A stretch of 64,000 nt of DNA, from positions 1,549,042-1,613,041 of the forward strand of contig NC_079905.1 of assembly GCF_024868665.1 (NCBI RefSeq), written 5' to 3'. The position numbers and the translations under genes are program-made. The notes below the pieces were generated by a model. It was given only the letters and a program-made list of their open reading frames with translations. It was not told where the DNA came from and did not search any database. Positions 23,510 through 35,139 of the stretch are shown one piece after another. Within the stretch, counting starts at the first letter, position 1. The number at the start of each line of letters is the position of its first letter. The DNA comes from Triplophysa rosa. Taxonomy: Eukaryota > Chordata > Actinopteri > Cypriniformes > Nemacheilidae.

Positions 23510-24890
23510 ACATTTTTTTATGTAGGAATGATGTTTTGCTAGTGCGTAGCTAAAGAACATCTCTGGATTCAGAAAGATTTTTGTTGTACATTTAAAGATC
23601 TACAGGGACATTTAACCAATCATAGCCCTTCATGGAATATGACGATCTAGTTGTGTGATGAGTTAGAATCCTATACAAATCTAATCATATGTTTTGGTTT
23701 CAAATTATGAAATCCCAAAAGGAATACAATGTTTATTGCATTCATTTAGAATGGTTGACTTAGGTTTGTGCATATCCGGTGTGTGGGTTTGTTTGGACAG
23801 GGCTCAACTGAACACCTTTTACATGTTGGGCCCAGGGCTGCCTGCACAATTGTTTCCCAAAATGAACATCTGGACACTTGTACCTCTACCTCTCCAATGA
23901 AGGTAAAATACAAATTCCATGCAAATGTGGCCCGCTCGCTTATTTAGGTGGATAATGTGAATCCTGAAGAAGATGCGCATTTACGCACGGTGTCGATGCA
24001 CAGAAAAGTTTCATCAGTGCGCCCCCTTGCGGAGCATTCAAAACGGTTGTAGTTCAAAAGCATTGCCTTCAAGGAGAGCTTGGCCACACTTCTTCAACAT
24101 TTAAAATACTTTTAGTGGTTTAAATCTAAATGTATGTTGACATACATATAATATTTAAAGTAACTTCTGTTCTTTTACTGTAGGTTCGTGTAAAGACTTT
24201 GCAAAGACGTTGGCTCTGTGAAAGGAAAAGGGCAGTTTTGGAGAGATGTGCTTGGACTGCAAAGGCCACACAGTTTGCGCGTCGTCTGCGCTTGGCGACC
24301 CGCTGCGTAGAAAAACGCTGCAGAAGGAAACCTGACTCTGCAAAAACACTAACACAGACACGCATTTCAGAACATGTTCAAATAAACAATGTGGTCTAGT
24401 TAGCCAAGCCAGATTCTCTTTTCTCGTTCACGGTGACTTTAGAGGTGGATTGCTGCCCACTGACTGAAAATAATGATCTTCATAGCAGCTAAATTATTCA
24501 AACATAAACTGCACTGTTGAAATGCAACACATTATTGACCAAAGAAAACCCCAATCTCAAACCAAAATGCAACTTTTATGCACTAAAGAGCATTTTGTCC
24601 AAGCGTCCGGGGGAGAGAACGCATTGAAATCTATTCAAGTTCTGACCTACGAAATGTAGTTTAGCTTATTGTGAATTATTCCATTCTGATTGAAAATGTG
24701 ATTAAAAATTAAAAACTCACATTCATTAAAAGACTAATTAATAATTGCGCAATTGTGATTTGTTTAAATTAAATATTGTGGCCAAGGTGCTTAAAATGAA
24801 AGAATAGGTTCTTGTTATTACTGTATAACGGTAACCTTTTGGGTCACTCGCCTTTCCCTCCCTCTTTCCTCTTACGTAACAACCCTTTTG
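23510..24890. other. intergenic, ferd3l to twist1
   Basis: No exons are supported. 24180-24370 is GC-richer and non-repetitive, and may contain upstream control sequence for twist1. Confidence 0.35.
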
Positions 24891-24891
24891 T

Positions 24892-24938
24892 CCAATCACA
24901 AGCCACTCCAAAAAGTTTGCGCCTTCCAGACTATAAGA
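24892..24938 (+). promoter_or_regulatory. twist1a: twist1 core promoter: CCAAT and TATA boxes
   Basis: CCAAT at 24892-24896 and TATAAGA at 24932-24938 are correctly spaced for a start near 24962, about 115 bases before the ATG. Confidence 0.6.
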
Positions 24939-25075
24939 GCCTCCAAAGCTTCCTTCAAGTTTGAGTAACACCTCCATGACGCACAGGAGACCCTGTGATA
25001 TTACGAGAATCCCCGTTCGGTCAGAGTGGGAATCTGGAACATATTATCTTCAGTTTTTCTCTCACTCAGAAGGTG

Positions 25076-25588
25076 ATGTTTGAAGAAGAGATGCAGGGCG
25101 AGTCCAGCTCCCCGGAGTCTCCAGTGGACAGTCTGGGAAACAGCGAGGAAGAGCCCGACAGGCAGCCGCAGAAAAGATGCGGTAGAAAGAGACGACCTAG
25201 CAGAAAGAACGGAGAGGACTCAGACAGCCCGACGCCTGGGAAACGAAGCAAGAAAAGCAGCACCAGCAGCAACAGTCCTCAGTCTCTTGAAGACCTGCAG
25301 ACGCAGCGCGTCATGGCGAACGTACGCGAGCGTCAGAGAACTCAATCTCTGAACGAGGCGTTCGCATCCCTGCGCAAAATCATCCCCACGTTACCCTCCG
25401 ACAAACTCAGCAAAATACAGACTCTTAAACTGGCGTCCCGGTATATTGATTTTCTCTGCCAGGTTTTGCAAAGCGACGAGCTGGACTCGAAAATGTCCAG
25501 CTGCAGTTATGTGGCGCATGAGAGACTGAGTTACGCGTTTTCTGTGTGGAGAATGGAAGGCGCGTGGTCCATGTCAACATCCCACTGA
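25076..25588 (+). CDS. twist1a: twist1 (probably twist1a), bHLH transcription factor
   Basis: 170 residues from ATG 25076 ([19 protein letters not shown]). The frame is also open upstream, but the extension is not TWIST-like and is taken as 5'UTR. TWIST1 is a nuclear bHLH regulator of mesoderm, neural crest and skull development that dimerises with E proteins. Visible parts: acidic/Ser N-terminus; two basic nuclear-localisation clusters, [12 protein letters not shown] (33-44) and GKRSKK (55-60); bHLH about 77-128 ([20 protein letters not shown], then [16 protein letters not shown]); and the C-terminal WR (Trp-Arg) domain [19 protein letters not shown] at the very end. It lacks the glycine-rich stretches of mammalian TWIST1, hence its shorter length. 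The assignment to the 1a paralogue rests on the MFEEE start and location beside ferd3l and hdac9b, and is less certain than the family call. Confidence 0.94.
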   Translation: MFEEEMQGESSSPESPVDSLGNSEEEPDRQPQKRCGRKRRPSRKNGEDSDSPTPGKRSKKSSTSSNSPQSLEDLQTQRVMANVRERQRTQSLNEAFASLRKIIPTLPSDKLSKIQTLKLASRYIDFLCQVLQSDELDSKMSSCSYVAHERLSYAFSVWRMEGAWSMSTSH

Positions 25589-26755
25589 TGCATGGATGCA
25601 CACTTCTGCTGCAACCTGGTATGCAATGCACTTCAACATGGTTCTTGGATATCCGTTTTTAAGCTACACTACAGTCAAACGTTTGGACACACTTTGGAGA
25701 GAATTTGTTTCTCGTCATCTTAAAACTTTTTCGCTTTTTTTGCCCAAATGCTAAGAATTAGTTCTGTAGACACATAAATTCTGTTTAAGAACATTTTTGT
25801 CAGGATTTTTTATTGGATTGCAGAAAGTATGTTTAAAAGCATCACAGAATGCACTTCATCCAGTTGTGTGTGCTGGGCTGTGGTCCAAGGCTGGCTGCTA
25901 TGTAGAAGCTTTAATATGTATATTTGTTGAAGTTAATTATGTAACTTCTTTATATCACTACACACTTCCCTTAATTTCACTTGTGGACGTTTATAAATTA
26001 AGTTAAAAAAATAGGTGTGTACAGACATTTTTTTCCTTGCAACTGCATTTGCTAAACATGCTTATGAGACCCCAAAAAAGTTTATTTAGCACCTAATCTG
26101 CTGGCCTAATGGATTTTGTGCACAGAAGCATTCTTGTATTATATTTTTATTACAGATGTTTGATACTACATCATATATTGTTTTTTTCTATTTTATTCTC
26201 GTTGAATATTAAACTCACTTTTGTCTTTTTTTGCACAGATTGTCGTCCATCACCGAGTTCAAAGAATTTCAGCCTCTGGCAGGAGCAACACACAATCATG
26301 GCGAAATAAGGATTGTAACGGGAAATTCTGGAGCATCTTGGCGTCATTGCAAGCACTTACAATCGTGAACTACGACATTGGACCTGGAATTACAATCAGA
26401 TCTGTGCTTGTAATTGCAAATGTGCTTTTCTGACGATGAATGTGGAAAACATGTAAACATTCTGTATACATGCATGTCGTTTAAACAGGAGACAGACATG
26501 CTGGAGGAGACACTGCATTTCTGGGATTGCAACAAAGTGCATGTCGTCATATTTATTTCTTAAAGAAACAATCGAAGGAACGATTCTGGCTCATACCTGT
26601 GCAAACATGGTCTAAGAAAAGACGTTTATTTATTTATTATTGATTGTCACAATGCAGAATAGATCTGGTGTCTACATGCATTTCTATTTTAAATTACAGT
26701 GTAAATAGTAAATACTGTACGTGTATATTTTCTGCAATAAACCCTGGTTTGAAAT
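25589..26755 (+). other. twist1a: twist1 3'UTR with intron and poly(A) signal
   Basis: As in mammalian TWIST1, the 3'UTR appears to be split: donor CTG|GTATGC after 25618 and acceptor TTTTTTGCACAG ending 26238, giving a 620-bp intron. The second exon is non-coding and ends after AATAAA at 26736-26741. The intron starts with a fragment resembling the Tc1-like repeats of the hdac9b introns (CAGTCAAACGTTTGGACAC, about 25672-25690). The splice sites are inferred. Confidence 0.6.
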
Positions 26756-29409
26756 GTATATGTTTTGGCATGTTTTATGAAATTTGAAGGGGGTTAAAAC
26801 CCTTTCATTTTGACAATTTTCAAGTTGCTGCATTACACAACACTGCAATAATATTACTGAAAAATTACATCAGGAATCGAAATGTTTGAATAATAAAAAT
26901 GTGTGTTATAGATTTCCGTAGTTCGTTATAAAAATCGTATTTTTAGGATTTATTTTTTACCTCAGAAATTTTTAGGAATATGAATACTGTTTTCGATGCA
27001 AAAAAATCAAACAATCAAAAGTTAAATCGGAAAGTTTAGAATATTTATTTACTAATACATATTTGCTGTTTTCTACTGCACAAAATGTTGAATCCTAAAT
27101 ATCAAAAATGTGTAATGAATTTATTTCAATTATTTGCTTTCTTTTAGCATGATTACATTATTATAGGCTACACCGCTGAAATAAATAAATAACAAAATAT
27201 TTTGGCAATCAAGACATTTTCGTTTGGTATCTCAAAAGGCTAATACGAAATGTGACGGGAGAAAAGTATGTGTCTGGGAAAGTATTTTAGGATGTGAAGA
27301 ATAATTTGGAGAAAGTGCGTATCGGGGCTTCAAACATGTATGGAATTCCCAGATGTCTATAAAACCAGAGGTCGGAAAAGTCACGGAAAGGTGCAGCAGG
27401 TCAGGACGGCCAAACACAAGCATTTCACTGCCAAAACAATGAGACAACTGCAGGAAACTTACTAAGAAGAAAAACATAAGAAAATTAAGAAAATAATATA
27501 GGATTTAATAAGATTTTATTATAATTGTAAGATATAATGTAGTCTGATGCCAGAGATCATATAGACCATATACTATTAACATGTCTTGTATTACTTTGCA
27601 GTGATTTCTCGTCAGGAACAAGTTAAAAATAAAGGCTCGTTCCAGGGGTTTGTGGACTTGGCGAGGGAGAGAGAGAGAGAAAGAGAGAGCTGCAGGCACC
27701 TGAATCAAACCTATTTTTACCAGATGTTGTTCATATTTTTCTTAAAGTCACGTGAAGCGAACAGATGTTGTACAGACCCGCCTCGCATGCATGTAGTTCG
27801 ACACTGTGAAACAAACATCTCAGTCAAATATCTGAATTGAAACTCAAAAGGATGATGGTGGACGCGTGGAATATAACCTGAAGACCGCGTGGGAAAAAGA
27901 TGTTTGTGTTTTAAAATGCACGTGTCGAGCATCACAAAGGACGAGAATTCAAGATGTCGATTTGAATTCGTCTTGTTTGTAGTATTTTGCTTTGGATTTC
28001 TGATGGAGATCTACAGGGATCTCCACTCGCACGCGCGCGGGATACATGACTGAAGAATGCATCTGGTAAATATTGCTGCAAAGCTTCGACTCTCATTTGC
28101 ACCTGGACAGTTTGAGCTCATTGCGTCTCAAGAGTAAAACTGGATATGCAGAATTTTTGAGCACTTTACTTGCATGCGCTTCACGGGTTCATTTCGTGTC
28201 TGTGAGTCAGGCCCGGGCTTTCTGGTCCCTTTGGACCATTTGCAATTGTTCAGTGTCAAGATAGCAGCCGAACTTAAAGCATGTTGTACATTTGGAATGT
28301 AACTACTTTCAAAAGAAAATTCTGTATCTAGCTATATTTAAATATTTGCTAAGAAAAATGAAAATGGGAAGTGCATTCCTTGTAAGATCAAGCATGATTA
28401 TGTGTTTATTGAGAACATACAGAGGTCTTTAACATTTTCACATGGTGTTAAACGATTTGTCGTGTGTTCATGCAAAAGCATCGCTTCTGACCTGCAGGCC
28501 AAGATTCGCCGAGCTGAATCGATTCACCATCTTTAAACGAGTGTGTCCGTGTTGTGTTAAACTTGAGTGTGAGCGGAGAAATTCCTGACCTCAGTGAATT
28601 ATAAAGCAATGCATGCTGGGAAAAGCGCACGCACACGTGCAGGGAACTCTTTTGATGTGTTATCGGTCGGAGCTTTTGACCCGATGGGTTTGACATCGTG
28701 ATTTATAATTCAAAGACCTTTAAGTACATTAGTGCAGATACATGCTTTCAGCCTGCATGGAGTTCAAAGTGTGGGGGGGGATATTTACGAACATAAAATT
28801 GTTTACATTCTCTGCATTCTTTTTTGTTTTTATTTACATTAATTGCTTTCCAATTATTTGCTTCCTCCAGAATTATGATTCCGTTTGAAATGTTATTAAA
28901 TAAATATGGTTACGTTATGTTTTCAGATTAAACCTAGAACTGCAATAAAAACATAACAAATCAGAGCGAATCTTAAATCATTCTGAATGTTTTGTTGCGG
29001 GTTTATAAAAGAAAAATACCAAATTCAAGATTTTAATTTTGTCTGTTGTTATTTAATCCAAACATACACCCATAATCCACATGTTCATCAGGTGGTCCAT
29101 GATAAAAATAATTTGCGTGGTCTTGTGTCGGTCTAAACAGGTGTTTATGATGGAAAGAGGAAAACATGGATGCAATGATAACTGTACCCGCATTACAGTG
29201 TCTGGCTGCTACACACCATTATTTTTATGTTCCACCTAAAATGTTTAAAACAAACAATGGCAGTTTCACCAGCATGTCATTTCTAACCCTTTACGTTTTC
29301 TTTTACTGTAGTTTGTTTAAACAAAATATGATGTTAATGTGTGTGTACTATTTCAGCACCAGTGTAAATCAAAATGAATAGGGCAGTTTGCTAATCTGAG
29401 TGTTCATTG

Positions 29410-29433
29410 AGGTCACGGTGAGGTCAAAGGTCA
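29410..29433 (+). promoter_or_regulatory. triple AGGTCA array: DR5 fused to DR1
   Basis: Three perfect half-sites, AGGTCA (29410-29415), five-base spacer, AGGTCA (29421-29426), one-base spacer, AGGTCA (29428-29433), followed directly by an overlapping CACCTG E-box (29432-29437). DR5 is the classical retinoic acid receptor spacing; DR1 suits RXR, HNF4 or COUP-TF. It lies about 2.7 kb past the twist1 poly(A) signal. Function is inferred. Confidence 0.5.
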
Positions 29434-29794
29434 CCTGTAGTTGTGTATTCTTGCCTGTTTTTTTAAGGTGATTTGTTGACTTTTGTTAAGACGAGATCGT
29501 GCACGGCATGTTGTTTCCATCTCGTCCTTTGAAGTGTCTTTTCTGCTCAATGGAAACTTTTACTGATGCCTACTGCACATCGTCCGGTCTGTAAGATTAT
29601 TATACGATTTCATTTTAGCGAAGGCTCTTCATGTTTGATTTATTGTGTTCTGGCTGTAAACTGAACCACATGAGTTTTGAATTTCTCTTCCTGCGGATGA
29701 ATTCCAATCATATTTAAATGATTATGTGAAGCCAGATGATTTCATCCTAACTGTGTCCAGAAACCAACCTTTTGCTTTTTAAATAAAATGCAAA

Positions 29795-30080
29795 ACAACC
29801 ACGTTAAAATGAAAATTCTGTCATCATTTACTCACCCTGTTGTCATTTCAAACATGATTTTCTTTCTTCTGCAAATGGTGGTGACCAAAAACCGTTGGTC
29901 CCCATTGACTTCTATTGTATGGACTCAAAACCAATGCAAGTCAATGGGGACCAACGGTTTTCTGTAACCAACATTTTTCAAAATATCTTCTTTTGTGTTC
30001 CGCAGAAGAAAGAAAATCAAACAGGTTTAAAATGACAAGAGACAAGAATTTTCATTTTGAGGGCGAACTATCCCTTTAAG
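29795..30080. mobile_element. family A MITE-like repeat
   Basis: Near-complete palindromic copy: ATGAAAATTCTGTCATC at the left, a central inverted pair around CCGTTGGTCCCCATTGAC / GTCAATGGGGACCAACGG, and GGGCGAACTATCCCTTTAAG at the right. Confidence 0.8.
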
Positions 30081-30583
30081 AAATGCAACATAATGAAGAC
30101 TGGGGCAACAATGTGACATTCTAAAGTATTCGATCCCAAATAATTCTTCTGACATTGTGTCATTTTTATTGGTCAATTTTTCCATGTCTTGTGCTTTGAC
30201 ATTCTGTGTTTTTATGTTGTTTATGTGTCATGCTGTTTTAAGTTACTGTGGTTTCCATTGGAGCGCTGAAAATGAAGCTCATATTAGAACTGGATTTTTT
30301 GTTTCAAGACTCTCTAGCCGCTGTTGTTTTACTGCAGACACACCACAAGGAGTGTTGTAACTTAAAAAATGCACATTTTTTGGCATTGAATCCATTCCAC
30401 ACAATGGCAGGAATGCAGGGCATTTTAGGTTTCAATTGGCTTTGCTAATGTTGTGTGTGTTTTGCTTTGATTTTTTTAGCGGAAGAAAAGGTAAGATCCT
30501 TGAGCGGGAATCTCTTGTAAGCCAGTTTTGCCCTGAATATCTGCACATTGAAACCTTTGGTCAACTCTTTGTATGAGGCGTTG

Positions 30584-30620
30584 TGGCTTAGTGGTTAAAA
30601 CGATCGTAAGTTTAAACCCC
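30584..30620 (+). other. tRNA-like fragment (SINE head or decayed tRNA)
   Basis: TGGCTTAGTGG (30584-30594) fits the pol III A box. AGTTTAAACCCC (30609-30620) is a degenerate B box, but only about 15 bases separate them, too few for an intact tRNA. Most likely a remnant. Confidence 0.3.
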
Positions 30621-31014
30621 ACAAGGGTCACATACAGTAAGTTATTTTTTTACTTTTCATTTTTGTTTGGATCAGGGCCATAACCTCCATATAGACCTCC
30701 ATCAGTGTGGGTTTCCGAATGAGCAAATCTCAAAATTTGATCGTAAGATTTGATCGTAAAAAAACTTGTGAACCAAGGGTATTTACTGCACGTTCACCTA
30801 CAGTAGAATTCAAATTTATGATTCTTTTTGGTAGAAAACCTTTAGCTAAATGAAGAAAATCCTGAGAAATGTATTCTGTAGGACTGACACCCTCAAAAAA
30901 AAAATCTGCATTCTACAGATATCTAGTGGCTTTTCCACAACCACTCCACCTCGATTCCCATCTGTGTGTTTTGAGGTGCATGTGTGTATTTTGTTTAAAA
31001 CTGAGGGGTATTTG

Positions 31015-31160
31015 TGTTGTTTTGTGCCCCCCAGGCAGCTGTATGTCTCTCTGTGTGCCACCTGCAGACTGGCACGTGATCTAAAGTCACAAGCCAGAGC
31101 GGAGGAGCAACTCTGGCACAACCACCAGCCCACATCCACCCGCTCGTGTGCCGCTGTGTG
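31015..31160. promoter_or_regulatory. GC-rich patch with three E-boxes
   Basis: Non-repetitive sequence with CAGCTG, CACCTG and CACGTG within about 45 bp (31035-31078). It could be a bHLH-responsive element near twist1. Inference from motifs only. Confidence 0.25.
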
Positions 31161-31364
31161 GTTTCCCTGAAAATAAACATGCAATCGGAAGACAGGATTT
31201 AGTATAAACATTGCAGGATAAAAGAGCATTTTCTCCTGTTGTCTGATGTTGTGTGTTTAGCGGTTGCCCCCTAAAACAAGCCCTATAGGTCCCCTGAAAA
31301 GAGTAAACACACAGTAAATTACAAGATTCAGAGAGTTTGGTTATGAGCTGAGATGTTGCTGTTT

Positions 31365-32210
31365 TCAGAAGATGTGACTGAGTTCTCACTTGTGTTTCAT
31401 TTAAGTCTTAGTCTCAGATGTTTCTCCTAAAATCGTTAAAGGGACAGTTCACCCAAAAATCATTTACTCACCTTCGAGTTGTTCCAAATCTGTATAAATG
31501 TCTTTGTTCTGATGAACACAGAGAAAGATATTTAGAAGAATGCTTATAACCAAACGGATCTCGCCCCCCATTGACTCCCATAGTAGGAAAAATCACTTTC
31601 TCTCATTATTTTTGATATTTTGAAGAATGCAGGACAGCAAACAGTCACTTTTGACTATCATTGTATTTTGTCCTACTATGGGATTTAATGGGGGGCAAAA
31701 TCTGTTTGGTTATAAGCATTCTTACAATATCTTTCTCTGTGTTCATCAGAAAAAAAATTATATAGAGATTTGAAACAACTCGAAGGTGAGAAAAAAATGA
31801 CAGAATTTTCATTTTTGGGTGAACTGTCCCTTTAAGTGAAATAAAAACAGACCGAAATGAGAGCGTGATGATTGTTGAAAAATATGAAGAGTATGGAGGT
31901 GCAAAATATGAATGTAGATTGTACTGGATTTGAGTAAATGTGATGAGAAATGTTTGAGTTCATATCGAGATCTTCACTAATATTGACTTTTGATTGCAGA
32001 TCTGAGCTCAGTTTGACACATTGTTGACATCTCTTCTCAAACTCTAATGACAGACACATTTGTGACATTTATGACTCTTTTTCTCCTGAGAAATATCTGA
32101 GACGCAGAGGAGAGTTAAGCAAAAGTTTCCATTTGCTCTCTATTTATTCTCATTGATGTTTAAGAAAAATAACTGACATACAGAGATCTCATCTGTGATT
32201 TTTCACATGT
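31365..32210 (-). repeat. family B copy 4, split by a family A element
   Basis: Family B sequence at 31365-31435 (TTGTGTTTCATTTAAGTC, CAGATGTTTCTCCTAAAAT) resumes at 31836-32210 (GAAATAAAAACAG, GAATGTAGATTGTACTGG, GATCTTCACTAATATTGAC). The uninterrupted copy near 43010 shows the pre-insertion arrangement. Confidence 0.75.
31436..31835. mobile_element. family A palindromic MITE, complete
   Basis: A 400-bp near-perfect palindrome: TTAAAGGGACAGTTCACCC at the left and GGGTGAACTGTCCCTTTAA at the right, with an internal inverted pair around CCATTGACTCCCATAGTAGG. It has no coding capacity and could fold into one long hairpin. Confidence 0.9.
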
Positions 32211-32336
32211 TTTTAAAAAAATGTTTTTTTTTGTCATTTTTATGCAACAAAGGATAAATGTATGGTTTGAATAAAACTCATAAAAGGATTTAAAGAAACA
32301 TCATGACTATGGTGGATGATATATCACATATAACAC

Positions 32337-32337
32337 A

Positions 32338-32417
<80 letters not shown>

Positions 32418-32440
32418 CCTCCCCNNNNNNNNNNNNNNNN

Positions 32441-32525
<85 letters not shown>

Positions 32526-32540
32526 CCTCCCTCTCTCTCT
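32337..32540. repeat. CT microsatellite containing an assembly gap
   Basis: Nearly pure CT on both sides of 16 Ns at 32425-32440. True length is unknown. Confidence 0.97.
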
Positions 32541-34110
32541 GAGCATTTGTCCTGCTTTATTCCTTTGAATAGCTGGACTGCACAAGAGGTCAAATCTATC
32601 CACTGGAAACTTTTAAAAACAAAATATTTTAATTACACTGGACCTTATAACTCGCCCTCGGCATGTCCACCCCGCTGCTCTTACATCATACGCCAGGAAA
32701 ATCTGATGCGTTGAGATGCACAGCACTGGACTCTTTGTTCTCGGTTGACAAACACACATTGTAATTGACATTCAGATGAAATTTAAAACAGCAGTCCATT
32801 GCTATAAACCGTTTTCCCTTTAATGGCAAAATATAAAGTGTTATAAATATATACAAATAAATATTATTTGTGATACACAAAAAAACAACACATACAGGTT
32901 TGGATTAACTGTAATAAACAAGAGTTTTTTTACGTGGATGATTTATAGTCTCTGTGGCACATGTCATGCTTCATTCAGGAATGATGTTAGCCAGGGATTT
33001 ACAGGTTGTAAAGCTCAACAAGTGGCTTTTGCCTTTTGAGATTTGCATTTTTTTTTCTGAATATGCTTTTTGGGAAGCTTACATCATTGTTAAAATACAC
33101 ACTTTAGTCCTGTACTTTAATATCAAAGACTCACAGTCTGACAAACTAAAGGCAGAGCACGCAGGACTCACGTCCCAGCAGAGGGTCACATTGCAGCGAA
33201 GGTTTTTTTTTAAGACCTGCTTAATGCATCTTTGTCAGGCTGTCCTGGAGGGGATCTGCAGGGGGTAAATGTAGACCTCCATCCCCCTGGGGGGTAATTA
33301 GCCTTCAGTGACACCTCCAAACATTCGACTGCCCCCTCCAGGGCAAAGCATCAGGGCTTCATTAAGTCTCCTTGACTGGTGTCATTCTGCGCAAATGCTG
33401 AACAGATACACACGTGTATAAAGTTCACAGTGACACAATGAAACCGGCTTCTCTTCAGTGTCCCACACATGCGTTTCTGAAACAGCCCAGGTGTGTTCGC
33501 ATGCATGGAGCCCACCAATGACATCATAAGAACATTTTGATATTTTCAAGTAAAACTGGATTTTCAATTAGATGTCCAAGATCTAAACTGCTGTTTAAAA
33601 GTTCCATCAAAATGTTTTTCTTGATCGTAAAAACCTTCTGATCTGAATGTTTGAAATGAGTTACATGACGAAAAATATAATCGTGCCATAACATCATAAT
33701 TCCTTAACAAAAAAACTTGATTTAAAAATGCATGACTTGAGCAAGATCAAGAAAATGACAAGAGAATAGTTTCTACACCGAAGATGATCAAATATAATGT
33801 GGAAAAAATAAAGATTAAGTGACTTTAAACTTTTGAAGGGTAGTGAATGTCCAAAATCTACGTTGTCACAAAAATGAAAAACGTGTTGATTCAAAACTTA
33901 ATTCATTTAATATTTTTCAAAACCCCTAAAATATGAATAATTATAAAGAATATTGTTTTGTAAAACAAAATATCTTCTGTAGTTATATCATTCACAAAAG
34001 TCGAGTCTTCTAAGCTGTTGTCTATGTAGTGCGTTCCAAATTACTCACTTCTGAAGTTTCATTAATGTTAAAATGATGCTTTATAGCTACTACAGTAGGT
34101 TTAAAACACA
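32541..34110. other. gene-free interval
   Basis: No exons are supported. AT-rich apart from the candidate element at 33120-33400. Confidence 0.45.
33120..33400. promoter_or_regulatory. candidate conserved non-coding element
   Basis: Sharply GC-richer than its flanks and non-repetitive (GGGGGTAATTAGCC, GCATCAGGGCTTCATTAAG). TAATTA and ATTAA cores suggest homeodomain binding. Its place between twist1 and hdac9b makes a twist1 enhancer plausible. Confidence 0.3.
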
Positions 34111-34113
34111 ACC

Positions 34114-34114
<1 letters not shown>

Positions 34115-34170
<56 letters not shown>

Positions 34171-34178
34171 GTGTGTGG
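34115..34178. repeat. GT microsatellite
   Basis: Alternating GT with one GC interruption, abutting the element at 34180. Confidence 0.95.
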
Positions 34179-34179
34179 G

Positions 34180-34446
34180 AAGGGTAAACCCTACGGTACG
34201 GGGACAAAATGTCCCCACAAAGATGGCAATATCCAAAATCCTTGTCCTTGTGGGGACATTTTTTGGTCCCATGAGGAAACAAGCTTATAAATCATACAGA
34301 ATGAACTTTTGTGAAAATGTAAAAGAGCAGACAGTTGTGTGTGATTGTTAGGGTTAGGGGGTGGGTTAGGGAATATGATATACAGTTTGTACAGTATAAA
34401 AACCATTGTGTCTATGAAATGTCCCCATAAAACATGGAAACCCAAC
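34180..34446 (+). mobile_element. short dispersed element bounded by GT tracts, copy 1
   Basis: Starts near AAGGGTAAACCCTACGG, has GGGGACAAAATGTCCCCAC (a local palindrome), TTAGGGTTAGGG, ATACAGTTTGTACAGTAT, and ends ACATGGAAACCCAACATG. A near-identical copy lies reversed at 58014-58290 and a partial one at about 20825. Confidence 0.8.
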
Positions 34447-34529
34447 ATGTGTGTGTATGTGTGTGTGTGTGCGTGTGTGTGTGTGTGTGTGCGTGTGTGT
34501 GTGTGTGTGTGCGTGTGTGTGTGTGTGCG

Positions 34530-34560
<31 letters not shown>

Positions 34561-34561
34561 T
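34447..34561. repeat. GT microsatellite
   Basis: GT tract with regular GC interruptions directly after the element at 34180-34446. Confidence 0.95.
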
Positions 34562-34917
34562 GCGTTACAGCTCAACTGGTTGTGTGAATGACTCAAACAG
34601 TTTTACATCCTGTTTGTGCTACTCAGAGGAAACAAGAAAATTGCTCCATGCATTTAAAATTCACCAAGAAAATCTTTCCAAGTGAGTGAGCTTGTCTTTC
34701 TCTTTTTTATGCTTTATGAGAAAAATCTGTGCACAAGTTAAGAACGCAAAGCATGGAAAGTTATTATTCACCAAATGTCAAAATCATCACAGAGTTCTTC
34801 TCAGTAAACGTGTTCAAATGAGATTCCAAAAAAAACCTGTTCCTGTATTTACATGTCTAACTCTCTCTTTTCACCGGTATGTCCATAACAAAACGTTGTG
34901 TTTCAGCGCTTACATAT

Positions 34918-35120
34918 TATTTCTTCAAAATAAAAGTGCTACAAAAGGTTTTTCACATCGATGTCATAGAAGCATTTTTGATTCCCCAAACAAACTTTCA
35001 GTCAAAGGTTCTTAAAAGAAATGTTTAATAATCTCATTCTTTTCCCACAACAAAGAACATTTTGTGAAACACGTTTTTTTTTAAACACAAAAGATTCTTG
35101 AGGAAACTAAGGTTTCTTCT
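34918..35120. mobile_element. degenerate copy of the 40770-41019 element
   Basis: AATAAAAGTGCTACAAAAGG, TTCACATCGATGTCATAGAAG, GTCAAAGGTTCTTAAAAG and AACAAAGAACATTTTGTGAA follow the same order as the intact copies, with many changes. Confidence 0.55.
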
Positions 35121-35139
35121 TTGGAATTGCGTGGCAGGA

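Larger units (their letters stand above)
26760..31360. other. gene-free interval downstream of twist1
   Basis: No coding exons recognised on either strand, including no HDAC catalytic motif. Embedded items (nuclear-receptor site, family A copy, tRNA-like fragment, E-box patch) are listed separately. The rest is AT-rich. Confidence 0.45.

Noticed and set aside
24995..25075. In-frame extension of twist1 to an upstream ATG at 24995
   Set aside because: The extra 27 residues are unlike any TWIST N-terminus; MFEEE at 25076 is the family start.
30584..30656. Functional tRNA gene
   Set aside because: The A box is good but the B box is degenerate and far too close for a tRNA fold; likely a remnant.
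34345..34375. TTAGGG repeats suggesting interstitial telomere sequence (also reversed near 58.1 kb)
   Set aside because: Only two or three units, present in every copy of the dispersed element, so they belong to that element.
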